From the NCBI GenBank assembly GCA_017987425.1, contig JAGNTT010000024.1, positions 1 through 17,284 on the forward strand: a DNA stretch of 17,284 bases, in the 5' to 3' direction. Within the stretch, counting starts at the first letter, position 1. Each line of letters opens with the position of its first letter. The position numbers were made by a program, and so were the translations under genes. The notes beneath the pieces were generated by a model, which was given only the letters and a program-made list of their open reading frames with translations, had not been told where the DNA came from and did not search any database. Below are positions 8,377-15,912 of this stretch, piece after piece. This DNA comes from Candidatus Omnitrophota bacterium. GTDB taxonomy: Bacteria > Omnitrophota > Gorgyraeia > Zapsychrales > Fredricksoniimonadaceae.

Positions 8377-11300
8377 ATGATCAAACACACCTATCTTCAG
8401 AGAACTGTTTTAACAATCTTAATTTCAACCAGCATGGTTCTGGCTCCTTCCGTCCACGCGCAGAGTACGGTGAGTTTTAAGCCTTTAAGCACCGGATTTC
8501 TGATGGATTTCGCCCAGAAGCTTTTCGACCGCGGCGAATATGATGACGCCAAAACGCTTTTGGAGAAAATAATCAAGAGCGAACCGCAGAATTCTTCAGC
8601 CCAGCGTTTGTTGAAGACGGTGAAAGAACAGAGCATCGCTCAGTCGCAATCGGTCAAAGGCAGCAAGCCGAGCGACATCGCTGCTGACATTCTTTTGATC
8701 CAGAAAAACGTTGTGCTTTTCGAACATCGCAATCGCGATCTCGAATTCGCGATCCGTAAGACCCTGCAGGAAAACATATTCCTTTATCAGACTCTGTCCC
8801 GCCGAAACCATGAACTCTTGGAATTGCGCCGCAAGTTCTTCGGTTACGAAGGCAGTTCTCTGTATGAAAAATCGACGCCGACTCTGGATAAAACTGGCGA
8901 AATCATCAAGAGCTATCAGGAGCAGATCAAAGCGCGCGACCGTCAGTACATGGCTCGCAATCAGGAAATTGCACTCAAGATGAAGGAAGTTTCCAAGGCC
9001 GGAGATGCTTTAAAGGACGAGAAATCCACGACGACGCAGGCTGACTCCGCCCTCAATGCCCTCGAATGGAAAAACGATTTGACCGAGAAACGTTCTTTCC
9101 TGGTGGAAAAAGTTTTCACGCTTTATGAAAAAAATAAAGACCTTTCCCTTTTGCACAGCGAACTGAGCGCGGTATCCAAATCGCTTAAGGAAGCTAACGA
9201 GAATTACGGAGAGACAGTTGAGGAATATGAGACCAAGATCCAGAAATTAAACATAACTTGGGTCCAGGACAAGGCCAGGCAGCAATCCGATATCGATAAG
9301 CTCAAAGACCAGATCAAGACTGAAAAGGTCAAGGTCATGAGCGTCAAGCTTTCTACGGCCAAGGAAAAGACGGCCGGCGGCGATGCGCCAAAGGATAAGG
9401 AAGCGGCTATTGTTAAAGCTGCCGATAAAGTTTCCAAACAGGACAAAGCCGAGAAGGTTGTGAAAGAAGAAAAAGCCGTAGTTAAAGAAGCGGTCTCAAA
9501 GAAATCCTCCGTCGAAGAATTCAAAGCAAAGCTGGAAGCAAAATCTGAAGAGAAAAATAAAGAGAAGGTTCCCGCTGCCGAGAAGATCGCATCTACCAAG
9601 GAAGCTGAAGCCGAAATCAAGCGTCTTCAAGATGAACTGGCTAAGAAGGAAAAAGAATTAAGCGACAGGTCACGCGCGTTCGATGCCACGATTCGTAAGA
9701 TGAAAGCTGACTGGGCAAACGATAAATCCATGGCCCAGCAGAATATGACCGAAGAGAAGGCTGTCGAAGTGGTGAAAGCTTCGGAAGAAACAACGTATGA
9801 TGTCAACACCGCGCCGGATGAATACAAGAATTTGATTCAGGATTTCAATTTTGTTAAGGAACAGCTGACATTGAAAGAAACTCAGCTCCAGAAAATTCAG
9901 AATGAAGTTTTGGAGCACACGACACAAATGGAAGCCATGCAGACCAAGGTGGATGATCGTGACAAAAAGATCGCCGACATGGATGCATTGATCGCCACCA
10001 AAGACGAACAGATTTCAGCGCTCAAGAAACAACTCGTCGCCCAGATCGCGGTGATTCAGGATCAGAGCAAAATCATCAAGGAATTACAGCTATCCAAGAA
10101 TGCCGTACTTCAGGACCTCAACAAACGCACTGTCGAAATGAAGAAGTCTGTTGAAGTCGAGAAGCCCGTTCAAGAGAAACCCGTCGAAGTTAAAAAGCCT
10201 GTTGAGGTCAAAAAGACCGCGGCAAAAGCATCAGCAGCCAATAGTAAATCAGTTGAAGAATTGCGTGGGCTCGTGGCGGAACTCGAAAATAATTTAACAG
10301 CCGGATCCAAAGGCGAAGCCAAGGATGTCAATGAGCAGCTGATCGCCTCGCTCAAATCCTTAAAAGAAAAAGATAAGGAAATTCAGGATCTTAAAACCAA
10401 GCTTGAGCAAAGCGAAAAGGTAGCAAATCTCCGTACTACCGCAGACGCTGATGATAAAAAAGCGATGGATTCAAAGGTGCGCGGTTACGAAGACATGGTC
10501 GCTGAGTTGAAATCTAAGTTGGCCAAAGCCGACGAGGAAAGACGTCAGTCGGAGAAAAGTCTTAAGGAATCCGCCAAGAAATTGTCCGCCATGGCTGAAA
10601 GTTCAAAGAAATCCAAGGGCGGGGAAGATGCGGCCACCAAGCGTCTGAATGAACTGACCAAAAAGATTGCCGAATTGACCAATGAATCGGACCAGCAGTC
10701 TGCCGCGTATGAACTGCAGTCCAAGGCTTTACGCGATAAAATTACCGAGAAGGACGCTCAGATCGTCGAGCTTAAGAATCAGCTGGCTGCCAAAGATAAG
10801 CAGGTGCAGCAATTCTATGAGACTCTGCAAAAGGCGACTGAAAAGCTCAACAAGCAGCAAGCATTAAGTTTGGACCAGAAACCGACGGCGCCGACCTTAT
10901 CAGATCCGAAAGCGGCGGTTAAAGCCGAGCCGGCGAAAGTTAAAGATGAGAAAGATTGGAATCCGAAAGATAATGATGCCTACGGTCTTCAGCAGCGTTT
11001 AAACACGCTGAGTAAAGAGTTGAAGTTTACGCAGGATGAGCTTGCTTCACGCACCAAGGAAAAAGGAGACCTTCAGGAAAAGTTAAAAATCAAAGAAGCT
11101 CCGGCGGCAAAATTGGTGCTCGGCAAGGAAGGCGAACAACTCACACAGAAAGATATCGAAAGATTGGAAAATGAACTGGCGCAATTCCGTCAGCAGTCGG
11201 ACTTGACTAAAACTACCATCCGTCTTCAGCAGGCTTCGCTTGAGAAGTCGCAAAAGGAAGTGGATCGCAAGGAAAAGTCCTTAAAGTCCATTCTCGAACA

Positions 11301-11748
11301 GTCGGAGAAATTAAAGAAACAAGTGGATAATTACAAGGCTACCGTTAAAGAAAAAGACGATCAGATTGGTTCTCAGAAAAAGGCGCTGGATCATGAAATC
11401 AAGAAAAACCAGACCCTGCTCAAGAAACTGCGTGATATCGATACCGCTGTTGGAGATCCGGAATTGAACGGCGTAAAAGGCCCGTCTGTCAAAGAATTGA
11501 AAAGCAATCTTGAAACCTATGAAATCCGCGAGCGCGATTTCAAAAAGCAGATTGATGACATTCAGGGTCAGCTTAAGACGTCCTACAATATGATTAAGGA
11601 CAGCGAAACCCGCATAACGGAATTGAAGAAGCGTCTGAATACACGTGAAGATCGCATCAATACGCTGGAAAAAGAATTGGGTCGTGTCAAAATACAGGAT
11701 GAGGGTGCAAAGACGGACAATGGCCAGCCCGCTGTCCAGGAGAAATAA
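8377..11748 (+). CDS. Giant exported TPR-like and coiled-coil protein, 1123 residues
   Basis: I do not recognise a named family. A Sec signal peptide ends at V-H-A28, with Q29 as likely first mature residue. Residues 41-82 look like one TPR-type helix pair (FAQKLFDRGEYDDAKTLLEK then a P-x-N turn). Almost all the rest is highly charged coiled coil, interrupted by Lys/Ala/Glu-rich linkers at about 320-400 and by a KPVEV-type repeat at 592-613. A motif [YF][ED]xxI[QR]K[LM]xxxWxxDK occurs twice, at 284-299 and 435-450, suggesting internal duplication. No transmembrane anchor, LPXTG motif or OmpA-like peptidoglycan-binding domain is visible at the C-terminus (ends GQPAVQEK). The gene sits 13 nt after its smaller architectural partner, without a clear ribosome binding site, and ends 23 nt before a strong terminator. 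A long periplasmic scaffold or spacer is plausible but unproven; SMC-like similarity would only reflect coiled-coil composition. Confidence 0.9.
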   Translation: MIKHTYLQRTVLTILISTSMVLAPSVHAQSTVSFKPLSTGFLMDFAQKLFDRGEYDDAKTLLEKIIKSEPQNSSAQRLLKTVKEQSIAQSQSVKGSKPSDIAADILLIQKNVVLFEHRNRDLEFAIRKTLQENIFLYQTLSRRNHELLELRRKFFGYEGSSLYEKSTPTLDKTGEIIKSYQEQIKARDRQYMARNQEIALKMKEVSKAGDALKDEKSTTTQADSALNALEWKNDLTEKRSFLVEKVFTLYEKNKDLSLLHSELSAVSKSLKEANENYGETVEEYETKIQKLNITWVQDKARQQSDIDKLKDQIKTEKVKVMSVKLSTAKEKTAGGDAPKDKEAAIVKAADKVSKQDKAEKVVKEEKAVVKEAVSKKSSVEEFKAKLEAKSEEKNKEKVPAAEKIASTKEAEAEIKRLQDELAKKEKELSDRSRAFDATIRKMKADWANDKSMAQQNMTEEKAVEVVKASEETTYDVNTAPDEYKNLIQDFNFVKEQLTLKETQLQKIQNEVLEHTTQMEAMQTKVDDRDKKIADMDALIATKDEQISALKKQLVAQIAVIQDQSKIIKELQLSKNAVLQDLNKRTVEMKKSVEVEKPVQEKPVEVKKPVEVKKTAAKASAANSKSVEELRGLVAELENNLTAGSKGEAKDVNEQLIASLKSLKEKDKEIQDLKTKLEQSEKVANLRTTADADDKKAMDSKVRGYEDMVAELKSKLAKADEERRQSEKSLKESAKKLSAMAESSKKSKGGEDAATKRLNELTKKIAELTNESDQQSAAYELQSKALRDKITEKDAQIVELKNQLAAKDKQVQQFYETLQKATEKLNKQQALSLDQKPTAPTLSDPKAAVKAEPAKVKDEKDWNPKDNDAYGLQQRLNTLSKELKFTQDELASRTKEKGDLQEKLKIKEAPAAKLVLGKEGEQLTQKDIERLENELAQFRQQSDLTKTTIRLQQASLEKSQKEVDRKEKSLKSILEQSEKLKKQVDNYKATVKEKDDQIGSQKKALDHEIKKNQTLLKKLRDIDTAVGDPELNGVKGPSVKELKSNLETYEIRERDFKKQIDDIQGQLKTSYNMIKDSETRITELKKRLNTREDRINTLEKELGRVKIQDEGAKTDNGQPAVQEK

Positions 11749-11771
11749 TTCAGGCGTATAGTTGAAATATA

Positions 11772-11809
11772 CAAAAGACCGGTCTTAGATCAACCGGTCT
11801 TTTGTTTTA
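11772..11809 (+). terminator. Intrinsic terminator after the coiled-coil operon
   Basis: A perfect 12-bp inverted repeat (CAAAAGACCGGT at 11772-11783 and ACCGGTCTTTTG at 11793-11804) with a 9-nt loop is followed by TTTT. It lies 23 nt after the 1123-residue gene's stop codon. This is a textbook rho-independent terminator. It separates the coiled-coil operon from the prepilin gene, implying the latter has its own promoter. Confidence 0.88.
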
Positions 11810-11833
11810 AGTCATAGCAATTTGCAGGGTTTA

Positions 11834-11842
11834 TGCTATAGT
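11834..11842 (+). promoter_or_regulatory. Extended -10 promoter for the prepilin gene
   Basis: TGCTATAGT matches the extended -10 form TGnTATAAT with one mismatch. No good -35 hexamer lies 16-18 nt upstream, which extended -10 promoters can tolerate. It lies just after the terminator and would start transcription near 11849, about 20 nt before the prepilin ATG. Confidence 0.5.
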
Positions 11843-11870
11843 TTAAGTGTCTGAAACAAAGGAGAAAGGC

Positions 11871-12056
11871 ATGCGTTTTTCTCGCAAAGGGCAAAGTACA
11901 GTTGAGTATCTTTTGCTGTTTACCTGCGTGGTTACCGTGATTATTTTTTTTGTTGCTCAGCCGGGATCGCCTTACCAGGCCCGCTTGAATCAGACGTATG
12001 ATCATGCAACAAATACCCTCGTCACCACCGCTAACTCGTTTTACAACTCCTTCTGA
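11871..12056 (+). CDS. Flp-type / class III signal peptide prepilin-like protein, 61 residues
   Basis: This small protein begins MRFSRKG and continues QSTVEYLLLF. That is the class III prepilin pattern: a short basic leader ending in Gly7, then a mature N-terminus with Glu at +5 and Tyr at +6, followed by a hydrophobic helix (to about residue 29). A TadV/FppA- or archaeal-type prepilin peptidase would cleave after Gly7. The remaining 33 residues are polar with no cysteines. I chose the ATG at 11871 because AAAGGAG (11858-11864) lies 6 nt upstream; a GTG at 11847 would include the ribosome binding site in the coding region. No Tad assembly genes (ATPase, TadC, peptidase) are nearby, so it is an orphan here. 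It could be a minor pilin, a pseudopilin or a membrane-anchored small protein. The motif is clear; the role is inferred. Confidence 0.85.
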   Translation: MRFSRKGQSTVEYLLLFTCVVTVIIFFVAQPGSPYQARLNQTYDHATNTLVTTANSFYNSF

Positions 12057-12305
12057 GCGTAAAATGAGTGAAATCTTGCCAGACATTGAAGACATAAATT
12101 CTCCCTCTAAGAACGCGCTTTTGCTCGCCGATCCTACGGATCTTCGTTATGCTTTTTTGCCTTGACGGCCTGCGGGAGATCAGGTTTGAGCTGGTTTTTG
12201 TGCGAATATTTGTGAACTGTACGTTTTATTTGAAACCTTTGTCGACGGCATACGTATATTCCGGAATCTCGGTGGAATTATGTTGCTGGTAAAGCGAAGA
12301 TCATT
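12057..12305. other. Intergenic region between prepilin gene and glycan cluster
   Basis: This is 249 bp without a convincing gene. A 33-codon reading frame, 12064-12165 (begins MSEILPDIED), starts 8 nt after the prepilin stop. It has only a weak GAG upstream and no recognisable feature, so I do not call it. A 5-bp hairpin GATCC-TAC-GGATC (12130-12142), followed by a T-rich stretch, could be a weak terminator for the prepilin gene. TTGAAA (12230-12235) and TATATT (12255-12260), 19 nt apart, are a possible but over-spaced promoter for the glycosyltransferase operon. Confidence 0.4.
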
Positions 12306-13442
12306 ATGCGTGTTGCGGTCGTTCCTTTTAAATTTCCGATATTTTCGGAAACGTTTGTTTTAAATATCATCGGCGGTCTTCTGGACCGCGGGCATGATGT
12401 CGATGTTGTGCCGTTGTTCCGTTCGGACAAAGAGGCGAATGTTATTCATCCGCTCGTTAAAAAGTATGATTTGCTCAAGCGGACGATTTATCCGCCCTGC
12501 ATCAGCGTCGGAAGCAGAGAGTTTTATTTGCCGTGGGCGCTCAGAGCTCTGCCGTTCGAAGGGCGGAAGCCGTATGACATTGTTCATTTTCAGTTCGGGG
12601 AAGCGGCTTTAAAGTGTCTGCCCATCCGCCGTTCAAGGTCTTTCGGCGGCAAGTGGGTTGTTTCATTCCGCGGCTACGACATCAGTTCTTACGTTAAGAA
12701 AAACGGGAATGATGTCTACAAAGATCTGTTCAGAGAGGGCGATCTGTTTTTATCGAATAGTGAGTTCTTTCGCCAGCGTTTAATCAGTCTGGGAAGCCCG
12801 AATGAAAAGGCGGTTGTTTACCGTTCGGGTGTCGATTGCGCTAGATTTACGTTTTCTCCAAAGAGTCTGCGTTCCGGCGAGTGTGTCAGGGTCATTACCG
12901 TCGGACGGCTGGTTGAAAAAAAGGGAGTGGAGTACAGTCTTAAGGCTGTAGCGCGGCTGATTAAGGAAAAATTTGACATTAAATATGAAGTGATCGGGGA
13001 CGGGCCTTTAAGAAACTCTTTGGAAAAACTGGCTGAGGATCTGGGTATACGCGGACAGGTTGAATTCAAGGGCGCGCAGAATCAGGAATTTGTCATAGAA
13101 CGATTAAATCAATCGCACATATTTCTGACGAGCGGTGTAACCGCCAAGGACGGCGACCAGAACGGTCCGGATAATACGGTCAAAGAGGCCATGGCGATGG
13201 GGCTACCGGTGGTCGCAAGCCGCTCCGGGGCGATTGAAGAAGCTGTAGAGGATGGACGGACAGGGTTTGTAGCAGAAGAACGCGATGTCGAAGGCATCGC
13301 CGTGAAGCTCAGAGAGCTTATCCTTAATCCGCAAAAGTGGCCGTCTATGACAAAGTCCGCCCGTAAATTTGTTGAAGAGAATTACAATTTGGAGAAACTT
13401 AACGACGAGCTAGTTGCCCGTTATCAAAAGCTGCTTAATTAA
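12306..13442 (+). CDS. GT4-family glycosyltransferase (WcaL-like)
   Basis: This is a GT-B fold retaining glycosyltransferase that would add a sugar from an NDP-sugar to a growing lipid-linked glycan at the cytoplasmic face. The N-terminal domain starts with the FPxxSETF pattern (residues 10-17), seen in colanic acid WcaL-type enzymes. S120-F-R-G-Y-D125 is the usual SFHGxD-like site, with Arg in place of His. The C-terminal Rossmann domain has VGRLVEKKG (199-207), VIGDGPL (229-235) and KEAMAMGLPVVAS (293-305). The E-x7-E motif normally shared by GT4 enzymes reads N286-x7-E294 here, so the first acid is missing. Length (378) is typical. The start ATG has only a weak ribosome binding site. It opens the glycan cluster and is 23 bp upstream of a GT2 gene. 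Donor and acceptor cannot be read from the sequence. Confidence 0.9.
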   Translation: MRVAVVPFKFPIFSETFVLNIIGGLLDRGHDVDVVPLFRSDKEANVIHPLVKKYDLLKRTIYPPCISVGSREFYLPWALRALPFEGRKPYDIVHFQFGEAALKCLPIRRSRSFGGKWVVSFRGYDISSYVKKNGNDVYKDLFREGDLFLSNSEFFRQRLISLGSPNEKAVVYRSGVDCARFTFSPKSLRSGECVRVITVGRLVEKKGVEYSLKAVARLIKEKFDIKYEVIGDGPLRNSLEKLAEDLGIRGQVEFKGAQNQEFVIERLNQSHIFLTSGVTAKDGDQNGPDNTVKEAMAMGLPVVASRSGAIEEAVEDGRTGFVAEERDVEGIAVKLRELILNPQKWPSMTKSARKFVEENYNLEKLNDELVARYQKLLN

Positions 13443-13465
13443 GCACTTAATAAGGAGACAGATGT

Positions 13466-14479
13466 ATGGCTGACCCGTTAGTCACGATTGTTGTTGTTCC
13501 CCGCGACCGCTTTTCGCATTCTGAGGCAAGTTTGGAATCCATTTATGAATCTGCGGACATGCCGTTCGAGTTGATCTATGTCGATGGAGGATCGCCGGAC
13601 CACATTAGGGATTATCTAAAGAAGGCTTCGCAAGAAAAAAATTTCCGGCTGATCAGGGTTGACCATCTCATCCCTGCCAATCACGCCCGCAATCTCGCTT
13701 GGAAGCATGCCAAGACCCCGTATATTCTGTTTATCGACAACGACGTGCTTGTGACCAAGGGATTCATGTCCGCGATGTTCCGTTGTCTACAAGAGACCGG
13801 TTGCGATGTCGTCGGTCCCGTAACCTGTCAGGACTTTCCCGTTCATGAGAACATTCACTTCTTGAGCGGAGAACTTGAAATCAAGGAAAGGATCCATGAA
13901 GGCAAAACCCAGAGGATCCTGCAAGAAAAGATGAACTATAAACAGGGTTTGAAGTGGTTTGAAATCACTCCGGCGATCCAACGCGAAGAAACAGGTTTTG
14001 TGGAAGCACATTGTTATATGGTGACGGTGGAAATGCTCACTAAGATCAACGGTTTCGATGAGGAAGTCCTAAGTACACGGGATCATATTGATTTCTCACT
14101 CAGTGTCAGAAACGCCGGCGCGAAGATTATTTTTGAGCCTAAGGCCGTCGTCACTTTCCTGGGGCATTTCGGTGCCGAGAAGATGGCTAAGTGGGATGAA
14201 GAATATTATAATTTCCGTTGGTCGGATGAATGGGAACTGAGAAGTCTCAAACGCTTGTGCAAGAAATGGAATTTAAGTGAAGATCATTATTTCAACAATC
14301 GTTACAGCAGGCTGGGATGGAGAAGACGAGTTGTCATAATCAAGCCAAGGCTAGCCAATATTCGACCGGCATTTATTCGCAGAATTATAGAAGAAATAGT
14401 TGTTTTCTTAGATAGACTGGAAAACAGAAGAATGATCAATAATTACATTGCTAAATACGGATTGCCACAAACTTCATGA
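13466..14479 (+). CDS. GT2-family glycosyltransferase
   Basis: This is a GT-A fold, inverting-type glycosyltransferase of 337 residues. It has the N-terminal nucleotide-binding strand (PLVTIVVVPRDR), YVDGGSPD at 38-45, the metal-binding DND at 91-93, and a GFDE segment. RDHIDFSL at 205-212 occupies the place of the usual ED-D catalytic-base motif, then AGAKIIFEPKAVV. RDHID in place of the common (E/D)D form makes base assignment uncertain. The C-terminal part after about residue 235 is basic and family-specific; no strong membrane helix is visible. A good ribosome binding site AAGGAG (13452-13457) lies 8 nt before the ATG. The stop overlaps the flippase start as ATGA (14476-14479), indicating translational coupling, so it probably acts on the same glycan that is exported. 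Confidence 0.92.
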   Translation: MADPLVTIVVVPRDRFSHSEASLESIYESADMPFELIYVDGGSPDHIRDYLKKASQEKNFRLIRVDHLIPANHARNLAWKHAKTPYILFIDNDVLVTKGFMSAMFRCLQETGCDVVGPVTCQDFPVHENIHFLSGELEIKERIHEGKTQRILQEKMNYKQGLKWFEITPAIQREETGFVEAHCYMVTVEMLTKINGFDEEVLSTRDHIDFSLSVRNAGAKIIFEPKAVVTFLGHFGAEKMAKWDEEYYNFRWSDEWELRSLKRLCKKWNLSEDHYFNNRYSRLGWRRRVVIIKPRLANIRPAFIRRIIEEIVVFLDRLENRRMINNYIAKYGLPQTS

Positions 14480-15912
14480 GTGATGATCTAAAATCAAAGG
14501 CAATTGCCGGCCTGTCGTGGTCTTTCATTGGGCAGATCGTCAAACAAGTGTGCCAGTTTGGAGTCAATGTTGCACTTGCGCGTCTGCTTCTTCCTGCTGA
14601 CTTCGGTCTTGTGGCGATGGCGAGTGTCTTTATTTATTTCGCCTCGATTTTCGCCGACATGGGCGTCAGCAGCGCTTTGATCCAGAGAAAAAATGTGACA
14701 CAGGCTCACTGGTCTTCGGCATTCTGGCTGAATGTTATGATCGGTATGATTCTGGCGGTGTTCTTCTATCTCTGCGCGCCTTTAATTGCCAACTTTTACA
14801 ATCATCCCAAACTCGCCGACGTCATTGCGGTGCTCTCCGTGCATTTCTTTCTTTCATCATTTACGATCATCCAGCAGACCATGCTGACCAAAAACATGGA
14901 ATTTTATTCGCTGATGATCAGAGACATCGTGTCGGTCTTTCTCTCTGGTCTTGTAGCTATTTATCTGGCATTCAAAGGCTGGGGAGTGTGGAGTCTGGTC
15001 GTGCAAATCCTGGTCTCGACGGTTTTAAACAATATATTCCTTTGGACCAGTTCTTCCTGGAGGCCGAGTTTTATTTTTTCCATATCGGCGCTTAAGGATT
15101 TCCTGGCCTTCAGCGTGAACCTGACCGCCTATCAGGTGATCAATTATTTTGCCCGCAACATGGATCAGGTGCTCATCGGTAAATTCCTGGGATCCGAGGT
15201 TCTGGGTTACTACAGCCTGGCGTATAAACTGATGATGCTGCCGCTTCAGAATATTTCCTGGGTGCTTAGCAAGGTTATGTTCCCGGTTCTTTCCAAAGTT
15301 AATGATGATAGGGAGCGCCTGCAGCGCGCTTATTTGAAAATGCTCAAATCGATTTCGATCCTGACGTTTCCTTTGATGACTTTTCTCTATGTGCTGGCAC
15401 CAGAGCTTATCCGTGTCATCTACGGAACCAAGTGGTCGGCTGTGAGCGATTTGATCAGGATTCTTTGTTTCTGCGGCATGTTCCAGTCGCTGGGAACCAT
15501 ATCGGGTCTGATTTATCAGAGCGTCGGCAAGACGGATATTCAGTTGAAAATGGGAATATTAAACACGTTTATTATCGTGGTCACGCTTTTGCTCTGCATT
15601 AATTACGGGTTGTATGCCGTTACGCTCGGATATGCGATTGTTTCGACCGTGTGGGTGCATTTTTCCATGGGCGTTGTCGCGCGTGTGATCAGGTTGAATT
15701 ATCTTTATATGTACAAATCGCTCTTGGGCGCGATCGCGATCTCCGCTCTGCTTTTTGTTTTCATTTCCCCTGTCAAAGACGTCATTTATGCGTCTGATTG
15801 GGTGAAGATCGGTATCATATCCGTTATTTTTGCAACTATGTTTATCGTGCTCTTGTTTTTTATGGGCGAAGTCAAAATACGGCAGGGAAAAATAAAGTTC
15901 AACTTATTATGA
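14476..15912 (+). CDS. Wzx-type polysaccharide flippase (MOP/MATE superfamily)
   Basis: This is an inner-membrane flippase of 478 residues, expected to move an undecaprenyl-linked oligosaccharide from the cytoplasmic to the periplasmic face. The protein is strongly hydrophobic, with roughly a dozen or more membrane segments. It has the family's N-terminal pattern: a short polar tail, a first helix, ALARLLLPADFGLVAMA (43-59), then a helix ending ADMGVSSALIQR. This resembles the WzxC/TuaB branch (teichuronic and colanic acid type) by eye. The central segment MDQVLIGKFLGSEVLGYYSL matches the second-half repeat of the family. It overlaps the upstream GT2 stop and the downstream GT2 start by ATGA at both ends, so all three are probably translated in a coupled way. 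No Wzy polymerase or chain-length regulator is seen in the window. Confidence 0.95.
   Translation: MSDDLKSKAIAGLSWSFIGQIVKQVCQFGVNVALARLLLPADFGLVAMASVFIYFASIFADMGVSSALIQRKNVTQAHWSSAFWLNVMIGMILAVFFYLCAPLIANFYNHPKLADVIAVLSVHFFLSSFTIIQQTMLTKNMEFYSLMIRDIVSVFLSGLVAIYLAFKGWGVWSLVVQILVSTVLNNIFLWTSSSWRPSFIFSISALKDFLAFSVNLTAYQVINYFARNMDQVLIGKFLGSEVLGYYSLAYKLMMLPLQNISWVLSKVMFPVLSKVNDDRERLQRAYLKMLKSISILTFPLMTFLYVLAPELIRVIYGTKWSAVSDLIRILCFCGMFQSLGTISGLIYQSVGKTDIQLKMGILNTFIIVVTLLLCINYGLYAVTLGYAIVSTVWVHFSMGVVARVIRLNYLYMYKSLLGAIAISALLFVFISPVKDVIYASDWVKIGIISVIFATMFIVLLFFMGEVKIRQGKIKFNLL

Noticed and set aside
9204..9620. Antisense 138-residue frame rich in Ser and Phe inside the giant coiled-coil gene
   Set aside because: It is the complement of Lys/Glu/Ala-rich coding sequence, with no ribosome binding site or recognisable protein features.
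10150..10220. KPVEV-coding stretch as a CRISPR-like or tandem DNA array
   Set aside because: The similarity is at the protein level with differing codons, in frame within one gene, and there are no spacers.
11847..11870. GTG start adding 8 residues to the prepilin
   Set aside because: It would place the AAAGGAG ribosome binding site inside the coding sequence and lengthen the short basic leader unusually.
12064..12165. 33-codon reading frame after the prepilin gene
   Set aside because: Too short, only a weak GAG upstream and no recognisable motif; chance frames of this size are common.
15798..15908. 37-residue N-terminal extension of the second GT2
   Set aside because: It lies wholly within the flippase gene in another frame and precedes the standard GT2 N-terminus; the ATGA overlap start at 15909 is far better.
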